This document shows positions 45,549 through 56,899 of a stretch of DNA of 64,000 nucleotides, piece after piece. The DNA is from Ga0077555 sp963741565 (lineage in GTDB: Bacteria; Pseudomonadota; Alphaproteobacteria; Rhizobiales; Hyphomicrobiaceae), in assembly GCA_963741565.1 (NCBI GenBank), contig CAVUIK010000010.1, forward strand, positions 496,001-560,000, in the 5' to 3' direction. A program made the translations under genes and the position numbers. The number at the start of each line of letters is the position of its first letter. The first letter of the stretch is position 1. The notes under the pieces were generated by a model. That model saw nothing but the letters and a program-made list of their open reading frames with translations. It had not been told where the DNA came from and made no database searches.

Positions 45549-47093
45549 TCACCGCCCGTGCCTGATCTCGGGGCGGCGGTCGAGGAGTTGGGCCAGCGCC
45601 TCGAAGCGGCGGGCGAGGCGCTCGCCATCGAGCGCCCGGTGCGCGCGGTGGCAGCGTCAGCACCAGCCGGTCGCCTTCGTAGGCGAGCGGCGTCTCGTCG
45701 ATGATGCCCGGCCTGCCGATCGAGAGCATGTGCGCGGCCCGGATCGCGGCGCCGAGGATGCGCGCGCGCCTGGAGCGTGCGCTTGGAGACGATGGCCTTC
45801 AGGCGCTCCGACAGATCCTCGCCGCCTCGTCGTCCTCGCCCGCGCCGACATGGCGGAAGTAGACGGCGAGCGCCAGGAAGATGCGGCCCTGGATGGTCGA
45901 TGCCGCCGAGCGCCGCGTGCGCGATGACGTTGAGGCTCTGCTCGCCGCGGTAGTCGGGATGCGCGCGCCAGCCGATGTCGGAGAGCAGGCAGGCGGCATG
46001 CCGCAGCCGCCGCTCCTCGTCGCGTCTCCTTCGGGCCCGGGCTCTGAAAACAGCGCGTCGGTCCAGGCGCACAGCTCGCGCGCATGCTCGGCCGAGCGCG
46101 AGCGCAGCCGCGCATAGTCCTCGGCGAACGCGAGCAGCGGGTCCTTCCGCCGCTCGGCCTCCGACAGCAGCGAGTAGAGCAGACCTTCGCGGATGCCGAA
46201 CACCGAGAACACGACCTCCTTCGGCTGCATGCGCCGCAGCAGCCGCTCCAGCACCAGCGCGCCGTAGGGCAGCACCTCGCGGCGCGCCTTCGAGATCTCG
46301 GCACCGCCCTTGAGCTCGGAGAGCTTCTTCGCCTTGCGCAGCAGCTCGCAGAAGTCGATCGCCTCGCGCGTCGCGAGGCGATAGCCGTGCATGACCCGCA
46401 GCGGATAGTCGTGCATCTCCATGTGCAGCTTGGCGAGCGCCCGCCAGGTGCCGCCGACGGCATAGAACGTGCGGCCGACGCCGCGCGCCGAGCCAGCGGC
46501 ACCGTGGCGACATGCTGGTCGGCGAGCTCCAGCGCCCGGTCGATGCGGCCGCCGGACGTGTCGATCAGCCGCAGGCCGCCGAGCGGCAGCGTCACCGCGT
46601 CCCGCCGGCGTGCTCCGGCGATGTCGATCAGCTCGAGGCTGCCGCCGCCGAGATCGCCGGCGATCCCGTCGGGCTCGCGAAAGCCCATCAGATGCCGTTG
46701 GCCGCCAGCTCCGCCTCCCGCTCGCCGGAGAGGATCTGGATCGGCAGTCCCGCAGCGACTTCCCCCCGGGCGATGAAATCCGGGCCGTCGTCGGCCTCGC
46801 GCACGGCGGCCGTGGCGATGGCGCGCACGTTCTTGACGCCGAGAATGCGCGTGATCGGCGCGGAAGCGGGCCAGCGCCGCCAGCGCGCGCTCCACGCTGT
46901 CGCGGCCGAGCTTGCCGGTGCTGGCGACGGAGCGGCCGAGGCCGCACAGCACCTTCTCGTTGAACAGCGGCGTCGGGCTGCGCACCGCGCCCTCGTAGAC
47001 GACGAGGCGCACCGAGTTCGAGCCGATGTCGATGACGCCGATCGGCTCGAGCTCGTCGAAGAGCCCCCGTTCGCCGCTGCTCCGCCCGGTCAT
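45549..47093 (-). CDS. ppx: Exopolyphosphatase (Ppx/GppA), frameshifted
   Basis: Reconstructed length is about 510 residues. The ASKHA-fold phosphatase start PIGVIDIGSNSVRLVVYEGA is intact, followed by TPLFNEKVLCGLGRSVASTG, then (in other frames) AGDLGGGSLELIDIAG-type residues and the HD-like C-terminal part (PDYRGEQSLNVIAHAALGGI and the later IIDETPLAYEGDRLVL). It hydrolyses polyphosphate or pppGpp. The ATG at 47093 overlaps the ppk stop by 4 bases (ATGA), so synthesis and breakdown of polyphosphate are coded on one transcript. At least five one-base shifts are present. Confidence 0.85.
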
Positions 47094-49340
47094 TCGCACC
47101 CCATCCCGCTCACGATGGCTTCGCCGCCGACCTTGTCGGCGGGCGAAAGCGCGGCGGAAAGCTGTCCTTTAAGCGATTGGCCGCGCCCGAAAGGCTCGGA
47201 TTGGTCATGAAGTAGTCGTGCGCGTTGAACGGCTCCTCGCCCGCCGCCGGCTCGATCCGCTGCCGAAGCGCCGTCGGCCAGGAGCCGCCAGCTCTGCTGG
47301 TTGTCCTTGAGGTTGGCGACCATGATCTGGTCGAGGATCTGCTCGTGCACGGTGGCATTGCGGATCGGCACCATGGCCTCGACGCGCCGGTCGAGGTTGC
47401 GCGGCATCATGTCGGCCGAGCTGATGTAGACCAGCGCATTGGGATCGGGAAGCCCGTGGCCGGCGCCGAAGCAGTAGATGCGGCCATGCTCGAGGAAGCG
47501 GCCGATGATGCTCTTGACCCGGATGTTGCTCTGAAAGGCCCGGCACGCCGGGCCGCAGGCAGCAGATGCCGCGCACGACGAGGTCGATCTCGACGCCGGC
47601 CTGGCTCTGCCGCATAGAGCGCCTCGATGATCTGGCCGTCGACCAGCGAGTTCATCTTCATCCAGATGGCGGCCGGCCGCCCGGCCTTGGCGTGCGCGAT
47701 CTCCTCGGCGATGTGGGCGAGCATGCGCGCGCGGATGCCGCGCGGGCTGGCCGCCAGCACCTCGAGCTCGGCCGGCTCCGCATAGCCGGTGACGAAATTG
47801 AAGATGCGGCGTGACGTCGCGCGCCGATCGCCGGCGTCGGCCGTGAAGAACGACAGGTCGGTATAGATGCGCGCCGTCTGCGGATGATAGTTGCCGGTGC
47901 CGATGTGGCAGTAGGTGGCGAGGTCGTCGCCCTTCCCGGCGCACGACCAGGCCGAGCTTGGCGTGCGTCTTCAGCTCGACGAAGCCGTAGACGACATGCA
48001 CGCCGGCGCTCTCGAGATCGCGCGCCCAGCGGATGTTGGCCGCCTCGTCGAAGCGCGCCTTCAGCTCGACGACGGCGGTGACCGACTTGCCGAGCTCGGC
48101 CGCCTCCTTCAGCGCTCGCACGATCGGGCTGTCGGTCGAGGTGCGATAGAGCGTCCACTTGATCGCCATCACGTCCGGGTCGTGCGCCGCCTGCCGCAGG
48201 AACTGCAGCACGACGTCGAACGATTCGTAGGGGTGATGGACGACGATGTCCTTGGCGCGGATGGCGGCGAAGCAGTCGCCGTTGAACTCGCGGATGCGCT
48301 CGGGAAAGCGGATGTTGAAGGGCTTGAACAGCAGGTCGGGCCGATCTGCCGACGATGCAGCTGGCTCGGTATCGGCAGAGCCCGAGCAGGCCGTCCTTGA
48401 CGTAGACATCGGCCTCCGGCACGTCCAGTTGCTCGATGACGAAGCGGCGCAGCTCCGCCGGCATCGACGCGTCGATCTCGAGCCGGATCACCTAGCCGCG
48501 GCGGCGCCGCTTCAGCGCGCTCTCGAAGAAGCGCACGAGATCCTCGGCCTCCTCCTCGACCTCGATGTCGCTGTCGCGCAGCACCCGGAACGCGCCCTGG
48601 CGGGCGACGTGATAGCCCGGGAACAGCCGGCCGACGAAGAGCGCGATCAGCGTCTCGATGCGCATGAAGCGGATCAGCGCTCGCGGCGGACCAGGCGCGC
48701 CGGCCGTCGGCGGGCAGCCGGATGAAGCGGTCGAGCTGCGACGGGAATCGGCATCAGCGCGTGCATCGTCGCCGTGCGCGCCGTCGCGCTCGAGTTCGAG
48801 GCCGACCGTGAACCCCTTGTTCGGAATGAACGGGAAGGGGTGCGCGGGATCGACGGCAATCGGCGTCAGAACCGGGAAAATGTGGCTGAAGAAATGCGAC
48901 TCGAGCCAGGCGCGCTCGCTCGCTGTCAGATCCCCCGGCTCGACGATTTCGATCCCCGCGGCCGCCAGCTCGGCCTTGATGGCTGCCCAGCAGGCCTGCT
49001 GCTCGCCGGTCAGCGCCGCAACGAAGCGGTTGATCTCCGCCAGCTGCTGGGCGGGCGTCAGGCCGTCCTGGCTGACGGTCGCAACCTTGGCCGCCACCTG
49101 GCCGTGCAGGCCGGCAACGCGCACCATGTAGAACTCGTCGAGGTTCGAGGCCGAGATCGACAGGAACCGCAGCCGCTCCAGCAGGGGATGGCGGCCGTTC
49201 TGGGCCTCCTCGAGCACGCGGTGATTGAACTGCAGCCAGGACAGCTCGCGATTGTAGAAGCGCAGCCGCGCACCAGCGCTGCCCGCCGTCTGCGGCGGCT
49301 TGTCTTTGCTGTCCCGGGCTCGCGCCTTGCTCGTGCTCAC
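47090..49340 (-). CDS. ppk: Polyphosphate kinase 1, frameshifted
   Basis: Reconstructed length is about 740 residues. The N domain starts RLRFYNRELSWLQFNHRVLE, then LRFLSISASNLDEFYMVRVA. The catalytic domain shows HHPYESFDVVLQFLRQAAHD, TLYRTSTDSPIVRAL, VELKARFDEAANIRWARDLE and VVYGFVELKTHAKLGLVVRR, where the His of K-T-H-A-K is the phosphorylated residue. It makes polyphosphate from ATP reversibly. GTG 49340 is preceded by AGGAG. Breaks near 48715, 48400, 47935, 47600 and 47190, among others, are single-base; ending QLSAALSPADKVGGEAIVSG is normal. Confidence 0.88.
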
Positions 49341-49494
49341 CTTGGGTCTCCTGCTGATCCGCCGAATGATGTCTTTGTCGAGTATTCGAAACCGAGCAGC
49401 ACACAGGCGGATTATAACACGCTTACGACGGTCGCCGCGACCCGCAAGGCCGGCGGAGCCAGGCCCCCTGCCGGGGCGCTCGGGACAAAGGCCC

Positions 49495-50208
49495 TCAGGA
49501 CGCTGGCCCACCCTCCATCTCGAGTAGCTGCGCCAGCACCTCGGCCGCCATCGCCCGGGTCACCCGGCGATGGGTGGCCAGCGCTCGCTTGTCGATGGCC
49601 TCGACATGGCGGACGGCGGCTTCCATCGACCGCTCCATGTGCAGCACAAGGTGCGCGATGACGTGCGGCTCGACCGTTAGCTGGCGGTCGGCGAACAGCT
49701 TGACGAGCAGCGCCCTGAGCAGGTCCGCGTCGGGCATCGCGATACCGACCACCGGCAGCGCCCGCAGCCGGGATCGGAGGTCCGGCAGTGCGACGTCGAG
49801 ATCCCCGGGCGCCCGGGCCGAGGTCAGCAGCAGGTGATAGCGGTGCTCGCGGGCGAGGTTGAGCAGGTGGAACAGCGCCTGCTCGTCGCCGATGCCCAGG
49901 TCGAGATCCTCGATCAGCAGCGCGCGCCGGTCATGCAGGGTCGCAACAGCGGTGACGGCGAGATGGGTTGCCGCAATCGCCTCGGCGGCGTCGGCCTTCA
50001 GGCGCCAGACGTTGCCGAGATGGCTTTTCCCCGATTGCCGCGGGCCGACGACGAGGGCGCTCGCCAGCGGCCAATCCGGCCAGCGATCGATCAGCGCGAC
50101 GGCGGCCGCGTTGGCACCGCTGACCAGGAAGTCCTCGGCCCCAAGCGCCGGCCGGTGCGGCAGATCGAGCGTCAGCTGGATCGGCCCGGTCTGGACTGGC
50201 ACAGTCAT
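49495..50208 (-). CDS. hdaA: DnaA-regulatory inactivator Hda-like protein
   Basis: A 237-residue AAA+ protein related to the ATPase part of DnaA. IQLTLDLPHRPALGAEDFLV at the start includes the clamp-binding Q-L-T-L-D-L motif. The degenerate Walker A is VVGPRQSGKSHLGNVW, Walker B is LLIEDLDLG, and SRLRALPVVGIAMPDADLLR is typical of the family. With the sliding clamp it promotes ATP hydrolysis on DnaA and limits re-initiation. Its ATG overlaps the stop of the AI-2E-type transporter (ATGA), as in many alphaproteobacteria. The frame is intact. Confidence 0.9.
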   Translation of the reverse strand: MTVPVQTGPIQLTLDLPHRPALGAEDFLVSGANAAAVALIDRWPDWPLASALVVGPRQSGKSHLGNVWRLKADAAEAIAATHLAVTAVATLHDRRALLIEDLDLGIGDEQALFHLLNLAREHRYHLLLTSARAPGDLDVALPDLRSRLRALPVVGIAMPDADLLRALLVKLFADRQLTVEPHVIAHLVLHMERSMEAAVRHVEAIDKRALATHRRVTRAMAAEVLAQLLEMEGGPAS

Positions 50209-51306
50209 GGCATGCGCTCTGCAACCGGCGGCCGGGCTTCGGCGGCGCCCTTGCCGAGATAGACGGTGCTGCCGAGATAAACCTCGATGGCGAACCGCAC
50301 CAGCACCCCGACGGCCGCCGCCACCGGCACGGCGACCAGCATGCCGACGAACCCGAACAGGTAGCTGAAGACAAACAGCGCAAACATCAGCCAGACCGGA
50401 TGCAGACCGATCTTCTCGCCGACGATCTTCGGCGAAAGCACGACCGCCTCGAGCGCCATGCCGGCGGCGAAGATGCCGAGCACCATCAGCAGCGGCGCCA
50501 GATTGGGCCAGGCCTGCGCCAGGGCCGCGACAACGGCAGCGAGCAGCCCGAGCGCCCAGCCGACATAGGGCACGAACGCCAGCAGGCCGGTGGCGAGCCC
50601 GATCAGCACGCCATAGCGAATGCCGGCCGCCGAAAGTGCAACGGCATAGAGCAGGCCGAGAATGAGGCAGATGGTGCCCTGGCCGCGGATGAACGCCGAG
50701 ACCGCGTCGTTGATCTCGCTGGCGAGCCGGCGGATCGTCGGCGCATGATCGCGCGGCAGCCAGCCGTCGAGCTTGGCCACCATCGGGTGCCAGTCGACAA
50801 GCAGGTAGAAGACGACCACCGGCGTCACCAGCAGCAGCGACAGAAAGTTGACGATGGCGAGGCCCTGGCTCCACAGCGACTTGATGATGCCGGCGAGCGC
50901 CGTCGAGGCAGTTCTGCGACAGCTCCGCGACTGCCCGTTCGATGCTCGCCTGCACCAGCGGGAACCGGTCGCCGAGCCGCTGCGCGAGCCAAGCCTCGAG
51001 GCCGCCTTTGAGGCGGGCCAGGTCTTCCGGCATCGTGTCGGCCAGCAGGCGCAGCTGATTGGCGACGATCGGCACCAGCAGCACCAGGGCGGCGACAACC
51101 AGCAGGCCGACCGCTGCGACGATGATCGAGGCAGCGGCAAGCCGTCCGAGCCCCGCGCGCTCCAGCCGGTCGGCGATCGGATTGAGGAAGTAGGCGATCA
51201 CCATGCCGGCAACGAACGGCAGCAGCACCTCGCGCAGCAGTGCGATGCCGCCAAGCAACCCGAGAATTGCCAGGATCCAGAACAGGACGTGCCGTTCGAT
51301 GCGCAT
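50205..51306 (-). CDS. AI-2E family transporter (PerM-like), one frameshift
   Basis: About 366 residues with around eight membrane helices: FWILAILGLLGGIALLREVL, VAGMVIAYFLNPIADRLER (family start), AIVNFLSLLLVTPVVVFYLL, and the C-terminal PVWLMFALFVFSYLFGFVGM then LVAVPVAAAVGVLVRFAIEV. One extra base near 50915 (ELSQN-C) splits it. The family moves small molecules, in some cases autoinducer-2. Here it is better named by family only. It shares a 4-base overlap with hdaA. Confidence 0.87.
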
Positions 51307-51380
51307 GCTGCCTCTCCGTCCATGATGCCGGCGACCAGCACGGCACGGTGGGACCGTAACAGGCAACCATTGGCCGCCCT

Positions 51381-51944
51381 TCAGCCCGACGGATCGGTCC
51401 CCTCCGTCGCACCCGACATGTGCAATAGCCAATCCCGCAGGTAGGCTGCCAGCGACATGATGGTGAGTGTCCCCGTGATCCACACCAGCGCCAGCCGAAG
51501 CCCTGAAAGTCCGAGCACGAAGCCTTCATCGGCGAGCACGGTCGCGGCCAGCACGATCTGTGCCGCCGTATTGGCCTTGCTGATCACGCGCGGCTTGATC
51601 GCCATCGGGTTGCCGATCACCCAGGCCAGCAGCACGGCGATGACGATCAGGATATCGCGCGAGACGACCGCGATCACCAGCCACGATGGCAATTTGTCGG
51701 CGACGCCCAGCGCCACGTAGATACTGACGATCAGCAGCTTGTCGGCGAGCGGATCGAGATAGGCGCCAAGCTCGGTCTCGAGCTTGAAGCGTTTGGCGAG
51801 AAAGCCGTCCACCGCATCGCTGATGCCGGCGCAGACGAACGCGAAGAACGCCGCCTTGGTGTTGCCGCTCACCAGCAGCCAGAAGATGACGGGCACAAGG
51901 ATGATGCGGCCGAGCGTGACGACATTGGGAAGGTTCAGGCTCAA
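51381..51944 (-). CDS. CDP-alcohol phosphatidyltransferase
   Basis: A 187-residue membrane enzyme. The CDP-alcohol transferase motif is complete: DAVDGFLAKRF, then TELGAYLDPLADK (D-G-x2-A-R/K-x8-G-x3-D-x3-D), with four or more membrane segments. It transfers a phosphatidyl group from CDP-diacylglycerol, most likely to glycerol 3-phosphate (PgsA-like). Gene order with perM and hdaA is a recurring one in alphaproteobacteria. The frame is intact. A second pgsA may exist elsewhere, so no symbol is given. Confidence 0.88.
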   Translation of the reverse strand: MSLNLPNVVTLGRIILVPVIFWLLVSGNTKAAFFAFVCAGISDAVDGFLAKRFKLETELGAYLDPLADKLLIVSIYVALGVADKLPSWLVIAVVSRDILIVIAVLLAWVIGNPMAIKPRVISKANTAAQIVLAATVLADEGFVLGLSGLRLALVWITGTLTIMSLAAYLRDWLLHMSGATEGTDPSG

Positions 51945-52096
51945 GCGACCACCCAGGCACGGCGCGGTTGGGAAAAGCGCGTCCGGCCGGCCGATGACCT
52001 TGTTCCCGGCGGGACGCAGGCCGCCAGCATAGGCGCGATGACGCCCCGGCGTCGAGCAGGTCGTCGGTCATTCGCCAATTTATCGCATGCTCTGTC

Positions 52097-53418
52097 TCAA
52101 CGCTGCGACAGCACCCAGCCGCTGCCGGCGTTGCGCAGGATCAGACCTTGCTGGGCGAGCGCCAACGCCAGCTCCTGGGCGCCACCGGGATAGCGCAGCG
52201 AGATCCGCGCACCCCGGGCTGAGAGGCCTTCGACATCGAGATCGGCGATTTCCGGCGTCTGGGCCAGCTGCCGGCTGATCTGCTGCCATTCCGGCATGCT
52301 GCGGAACTCGACTGCGATGCGCACGGCGCCGCCGCTTGTCTCGCTGGACCCCGATGCTGGATCTGGTCCAGGACCGAGCTCAAGGCCGGCCGCGGAACGG
52401 GCGCCGGCTGGACCACCGGATCAGTGGAATTGGCCCGCGCGGCCACCCGGTCGGATTCGCCCTTGCCCGCCACCCCGCACGTTGATCGCCTTCCACCGCC
52501 CTTCGAGAATACCGAGCGCGATGACCGCCGCCAGCTCGGCCGTATAGGCGAGATCGGGGCCGTCGAGCCGATAGCTGCGCTTCAACACGAACGGCGCCAC
52601 GGCATCCCGCCCGGCCAGCGTCACGTGCACCTTCTTCTCGGCCAGCGCCGGCTCGAGCAGGGCCACCAGCACCGTCTCGTTGGGGTAGTCCGCCTCGAGC
52701 GTGCGGCTGGCCCCCGCCTCGCCGTTGATCAGCGCCTTGATCGTGTCCGGGTGGATCTGCTTCTTGGCCGCCTTGAGATTCAAGCGGGGTCAGTGAATTG
52801 CCAGATCGAGGCCTTTCCAGGCATAGAGCCAGGCGTCCGAGCCGCGCGCATCGGTGAACATCTCGGGCGTGCCGCTGTCGGCCGGCGCCCGGTAGACCGT
52901 GAGCAGCGTGATGGCCGGCGCCTGCCGGTCGAGGAACGGTATATCCTCGCGTTCGAGGACGCGGCGCACACTCTCGGCCCGGAAGCTGAAATCGTAGCTC
53001 GCGATATATTCGGTCGATGAGTTCCTTTCGGAGCGAACCGAGAGCCCATCGATGAGATCGCTGGCCTTGAGGTTTCGCAGCTTGCTCGAGCTGGTTGTAG
53101 GAGGTCACCGGCACAATGCGCTTCAACAGCGAGCGCAAGGCCGCCTGCTGGCCATCGGCAATGGCGCGCTCCTTGGCGGCCACCGCATCGGCGGCACGTG
53201 CCTCCACCGGGTAGTTGCCGACGGTGAAGACCTTGTCCTCCTTGGAGCGGCACCGGCTGCAGCGTGCCGGCCAGCGTCAAGATCGCCGTAGCCAAGATCG
53301 CCGTAACCCAGTTCGACGTTGCCGTGACGCCAGCCACGGCCGGGACGGCCGTCTCCGGCGTGCGCAAGCTGCCGACCTCTGCATTCCCGTGCACCCCGTC
53401 GCGCCATCGCGCCCGCAT
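52097..53418 (-). CDS. DUF2066 domain protein, exported, frameshifted
   Basis: Pieces in three frames join into about 400 residues: a hydrophobic leader (WVTAILATAILTLAGTLQPV), ADAVAAKERAIADGQQAALR then SLLKRIVPVTSYNQLE (the DUF2066 start), NLKAAKKQIHPDTIKALING, ALAEKKVHVTLAGRDAVAPF and a C-terminal DIEGLSARGARISLRYPGG-like ACT-type repeat ending GWVLSQR. The family has no known function; it sits upstream of the perM-hdaA genes in many alphaproteobacteria. The start (ATG 53418) is uncertain. At least four shifts are present. A 15-base tandem (AAGATCGCCGTA-type) lies inside the leader. Confidence 0.72.
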
Positions 53419-53627
53419 CACGGGCGGTCGAAGCCAAACCCGCTAACCAGTCTCGACTGCCAGCTTCAGCCCGCCACGAACCGCGCGTTCCGGTTGCCGA
53501 TCGCCCCGGCGCTTTGCTATGCCCTTCATATCCCCCGATGTTTGGGGCGAAGTTAAGGTTGGCGCCGACCCGGAAAGCCCAGAGCAGCCGCAAATGAGAT
53601 CCAGCGAGACATCGCAGAGAGACATCC

Positions 53628-54768
53628 ATGAGTGATCCGGGCGAGAAGCGCAATGCGACCCTCACCTATCGTGATTCCGGCGTCGACATCGATGCCGGCA
53701 ATGCGCTGGTCCAGGCGATCAAGCCGCTGGTCAAGGCGACGCGGCGGCCGCGGCGCCGATGCCGATCTCGGCGGCTTCGGCGGCTTGTTCGACCTGAAGG
53801 CGGCGGGCTTCCGCGATCCCGATCCTGGTCGCCACCAACGACGGCGTCGGCACCAAGCTGAAGATCGCCATCGACACCGGGCTGCACGACACGATCGGCA
53901 TCGACCTCGTCGCCATGTGCGTCAACGATCTCGTCGTGCAGGGCGCAGAGCCGCTGTTCTTTCTCGATTATTTCGCGACCGGCAAGCTCGACGTCGAGAG
54001 TGCCCGCCGCGTCATCGGCGGCATCGCCGCGGGTTGCCGGGAGGCCGGCTGCGCGCTGATCGGCGGCGAGACGGCCGAGATGCCCGGCATGTACCAGGCC
54101 AAGGACTATGATCTCGCGGGCTTCGCGGTCGGCGCCGTCGAGCGCGGCGAGATCCTGCCGCGCGGCGATATCGTCGCCGGCGACGTGCTGATCGGGCTGC
54201 CCTCGTCGGGCGTGCATTCCAACGGCTATTCGCTGGTGCGCAAGCTCGTCGAGCGCCAGGGCCTCGCCTGGGACGCGCCGGCCCCGTTCGCTCCCGGCAA
54301 AACGACTAGCCGAGGCCTTGCTGGCGCCGACGCGGATCTATGTGAAGCCGGTTCTGGCGGCGCTCCGCGCCACCGGCGGTGGCGGTCCAGGCGGCGCCAT
54401 CAAGGGCCTCTCGCACATCACCGGCGGCGGCCTGACCGAGAACATGCCCCGCGTGATGCCGGCAGGCCTGGCCGCGCACATCGATCTCGGCCGGTTCCAG
54501 GCGCCGCGCCGTGTTCGGCTGGCTGCAGCCGCGCCGGCAATCTCGACGACGCGGAGATGCTGCGCACGTTCAATTGCGGCATCGGCATGATGGTGATTGC
54601 GGACGAAGGCCCGCGCCGCCGTGGTGATGGCCGCGCTGAAAGCCGCAGGCGAGACGCCCGTCGTCCTCGGCGAGGTCGAGGCCGGCCGCGGCGTCAAGTC
54701 GTCGGCCAAAGGCAAGGGCGAGGCCGAGGCCGTGCGCTATTCCGGGCGGCTGGCCACGCTGCAATAGA
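53628..54768 (+). CDS. purM: Phosphoribosylformylglycinamidine cyclo-ligase, frameshifted
   Basis: About 365 residues when joined. It makes aminoimidazole ribonucleotide in purine synthesis. TYRDSGVDIDAGNALVQAIK, then ILVATNDGVGTKLKIAIDTG, DLVAMCVNDLVVQGAEPLFF, LIGGETAEMPGMYQAKDYDL and GLPSSGVHSNGYSLVRKLVE are all PurM signatures, followed by SHITGGGLTENMPRV and a VLGEVEAGRGVKSSAKGKGE end. It is divergent from the DUF2066-pgsA-perM-hdaA block. Four or more one-base shifts (near 53750, 53818, 54300, 54510, 54620) break it. As an essential-pathway gene it argues that such shifts are errors. purN, often next to purM, is not seen downstream. Confidence 0.92.
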
Positions 54769-54869
54769 ACGGCCGTGTCTGGCTGCAGCCGACCGCAAAA
54801 GGCCGGGCGCCGGGTCCAAGGTCAGGAATGTCTTGACATCGGACCTCGTCGACAACGGCACCGACGCGA

Positions 54870-55573
54870 TCACGCCGGCGCGGCAGACGGCACCACCAAC
54901 CACAACGCAAGCCCGACGATCGGCGGTGCGGCCCAGATCGTCACGTAGAACCAGTACGTGCTGAAATGATAGGCGGCCCGCGCCCGCAACAGTCGCCGGC
55001 TATGCTTTTTCTCGTTCCACCGGCCGGCCACGATCAGCCGGTCGCGTTCGGCCCGCGATAGTGTCAACTCGGCGAGGCGATAGTCGACGTCGTCGTGGTT
55101 CGGGCGGCATCGGTCCATGATTTGCACGATAGCGCGCGAGGAACGGCTGCAGCGTGGCGCTCATCATGGATCGGCGTGGCGGCAGAGCTGTTTCTGCAGA
55201 TTGTTGACGTCGCGGCGCGCAGTCGTGCAGCTCGCGCGCATTGGCCGCATGACCCTTCATGTTGTTCGGTCAGGCCGATGATCAGCGTCAGCCAGCTCGA
55301 AACGACGGCAACGTACTCAAGGACATCGCGCATATCGGCGCCGACCCGATGCTTGAACATCAGATTGAATACGGAGATCAGGCCGCCGTAAAGCGCGACG
55401 ATGGCGAGCGTGACGATACCGGCGCTACTCTTGCGCTCGAGCCGCTTGGCCGCATTGAAGCGCGCCCGCTTGACCAGCGTCCAGCTGGCAAGATGCTTGT
55501 ACTTCAGCGGATGCGCCGCGGTGCTCGCGCAGCGCCGCGCGACATTGTGCAGCGCCCAATTGAGCGCCGCCAT
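54870..55573 (-). CDS. SLATT-like two-transmembrane protein, frameshifted
   Basis: About 235 residues. A basic N-terminal helix (ASWTLVKRARFNAAKRLERK) leads to two membrane segments (SAGIVTLAIVALYGGLISVF and DVLEYVAVVSSWLTLIIGLT), then a cytoplasmic helical part (GHAANARELHDC, FLARYRA, MDRCRPNHDDVDYRLAEL) and a third hydrophobic stretch near the end (FSTYWFYVTIWAAPPIVGLA). This is the layout of SLATT proteins, membrane effectors linked to nucleotide-signal immunity (CBASS/SMODS) in other bacteria. No nucleotidyltransferase partner is seen here. Two one-base shifts break the frame. It could be a housekeeping paralogue. Confidence 0.6.
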
Positions 55574-55641
55574 ACGGCGACGGATAGCTGCTAGGCCGTT
55601 GGCTCATGCGCGCTTCATGCGCGACTGGCTGCCTCAGTGCC

Positions 55642-56759
55642 TCACACCGCGCAACTCGCCCAGATCGCCGCGTGGTCGGAGGCGGCGTGATAGGACGACT
55701 GCATCTCGGGATAGACCTCCCAGAGCGTGCCGTTCTTGCCGCCCCACACGCCGCGCCGCCAGATGCCGCCCGCCTCATGCGGTCGAACAGCGCCGGCGAC
55801 AGCAGCAGGTAGTCGATCTTCTCGCGCGCCGTGCAATTGCCGTAGGTGCCGGGGCGGCCGCCGTCGTCGAAGCTCGGGATGCTCGCGCGACGTCCTTCAG
55901 GTCGGTCTCGCGCAGCAGCGGCGCCAGCGCCTCGCTCTCCGGCGTATCGTTGAGATCGCCCATGATGGCGATGTGCTTGGCGCCTTCGCTCTTCAGCCGC
56001 TCGTAGATGCGCCGCACCGCCTCCGCCTGCAGCCAGCGCTTGGCGTCGGAGGCCTCCTGGGTGCCGTAGCCCTTGCTCTTGAAGTGGTTGACCAGCACCC
56101 ACACCGTCTCGCCCGACGGCGTCCAGACCGAGAACTCCGGGCAATCGCGGCTGAAGATGCGCCCGCCATGGCTCGACACGTCGTCGACGTGGCTGCGCAT
56201 CCAGCCGATCCGATAGCCGCGCTTGGCCATCAGGCCGACGTCGATGCCGCGCTCGTCGTTGCCATCGACCAGCATCACCTGGTCGTAGGGCGTGCGCCTT
56301 CACTGCCGGCAGCAGTCCATAGGAGAACTGCATCAGCGCCGAGCGGCCCTCGCATTCGACGACGCCGATGACGTCGGCGCCGACGTCGCGCACCACCTGC
56401 GCGGTGTTGCGCGTCGCCGTCTCGTTGATGATCTCGTTCTTGAGCTCGACCCAGCCGACCCAGCTGCCGCGGCCCTCGGCGACGATCTGCGGCGCCGCCG
56501 CCAATGCGCGCGTTTGACGAGCTGGCCGCGGTTCTCGCGCAGAATCGGCGAACTTCGACTTCGTTCTTCTTGTCGAGGCCGAGCCGCTTCAGCAGCGCCA
56601 GCAAGCGCGCCTTGGTCTCGTCCGAGTAGACCGCCTCCTCGAACAGGGCGTTGATCTCGGCATAGGCTTCGAGGATGCCGTGCCTTCGGCCCAGGTATCG
56701 AGATTGAGCGCGCGGGCGCGCGTGAACAGGTTCTCGACGTTGTAGGTGGCGATGCGCAT
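55642..56759 (-). CDS. Endonuclease/exonuclease/phosphatase-fold protein, frameshifted
   Basis: About 370 residues. MRIATYNVENLFTRARALNL is the usual first strand with the Asn ligand, GADVIGVVECEGRSALMQFS carries the metal-binding Glu, HIAIMGDLNDTPESEALAPL the D-x-N pair, and ASDHAAIWASC the closing S-D-H. All catalytic residues of the DNase I/AP-endonuclease fold are present. The nucleic-acid, phospholipid or phosphoester substrate is not readable. At least four one-base shifts occur. It is on the same strand as the SLATT-like gene, with a 68-bp gap. Confidence 0.8.
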
Positions 56760-56899
56760 TCCGCAGCTCCCCCGGTCCAGCTTCAAAATCCGATGATTCG
56801 CTGGCAACGAGCTTAGGCGCGACCGGCAACCGGCGAGGCGCCCGTCGCCGTCGATCCACAGGATTGAGCGTGTCGGCCGGGGAAAAAGCGGAGCCCGGC

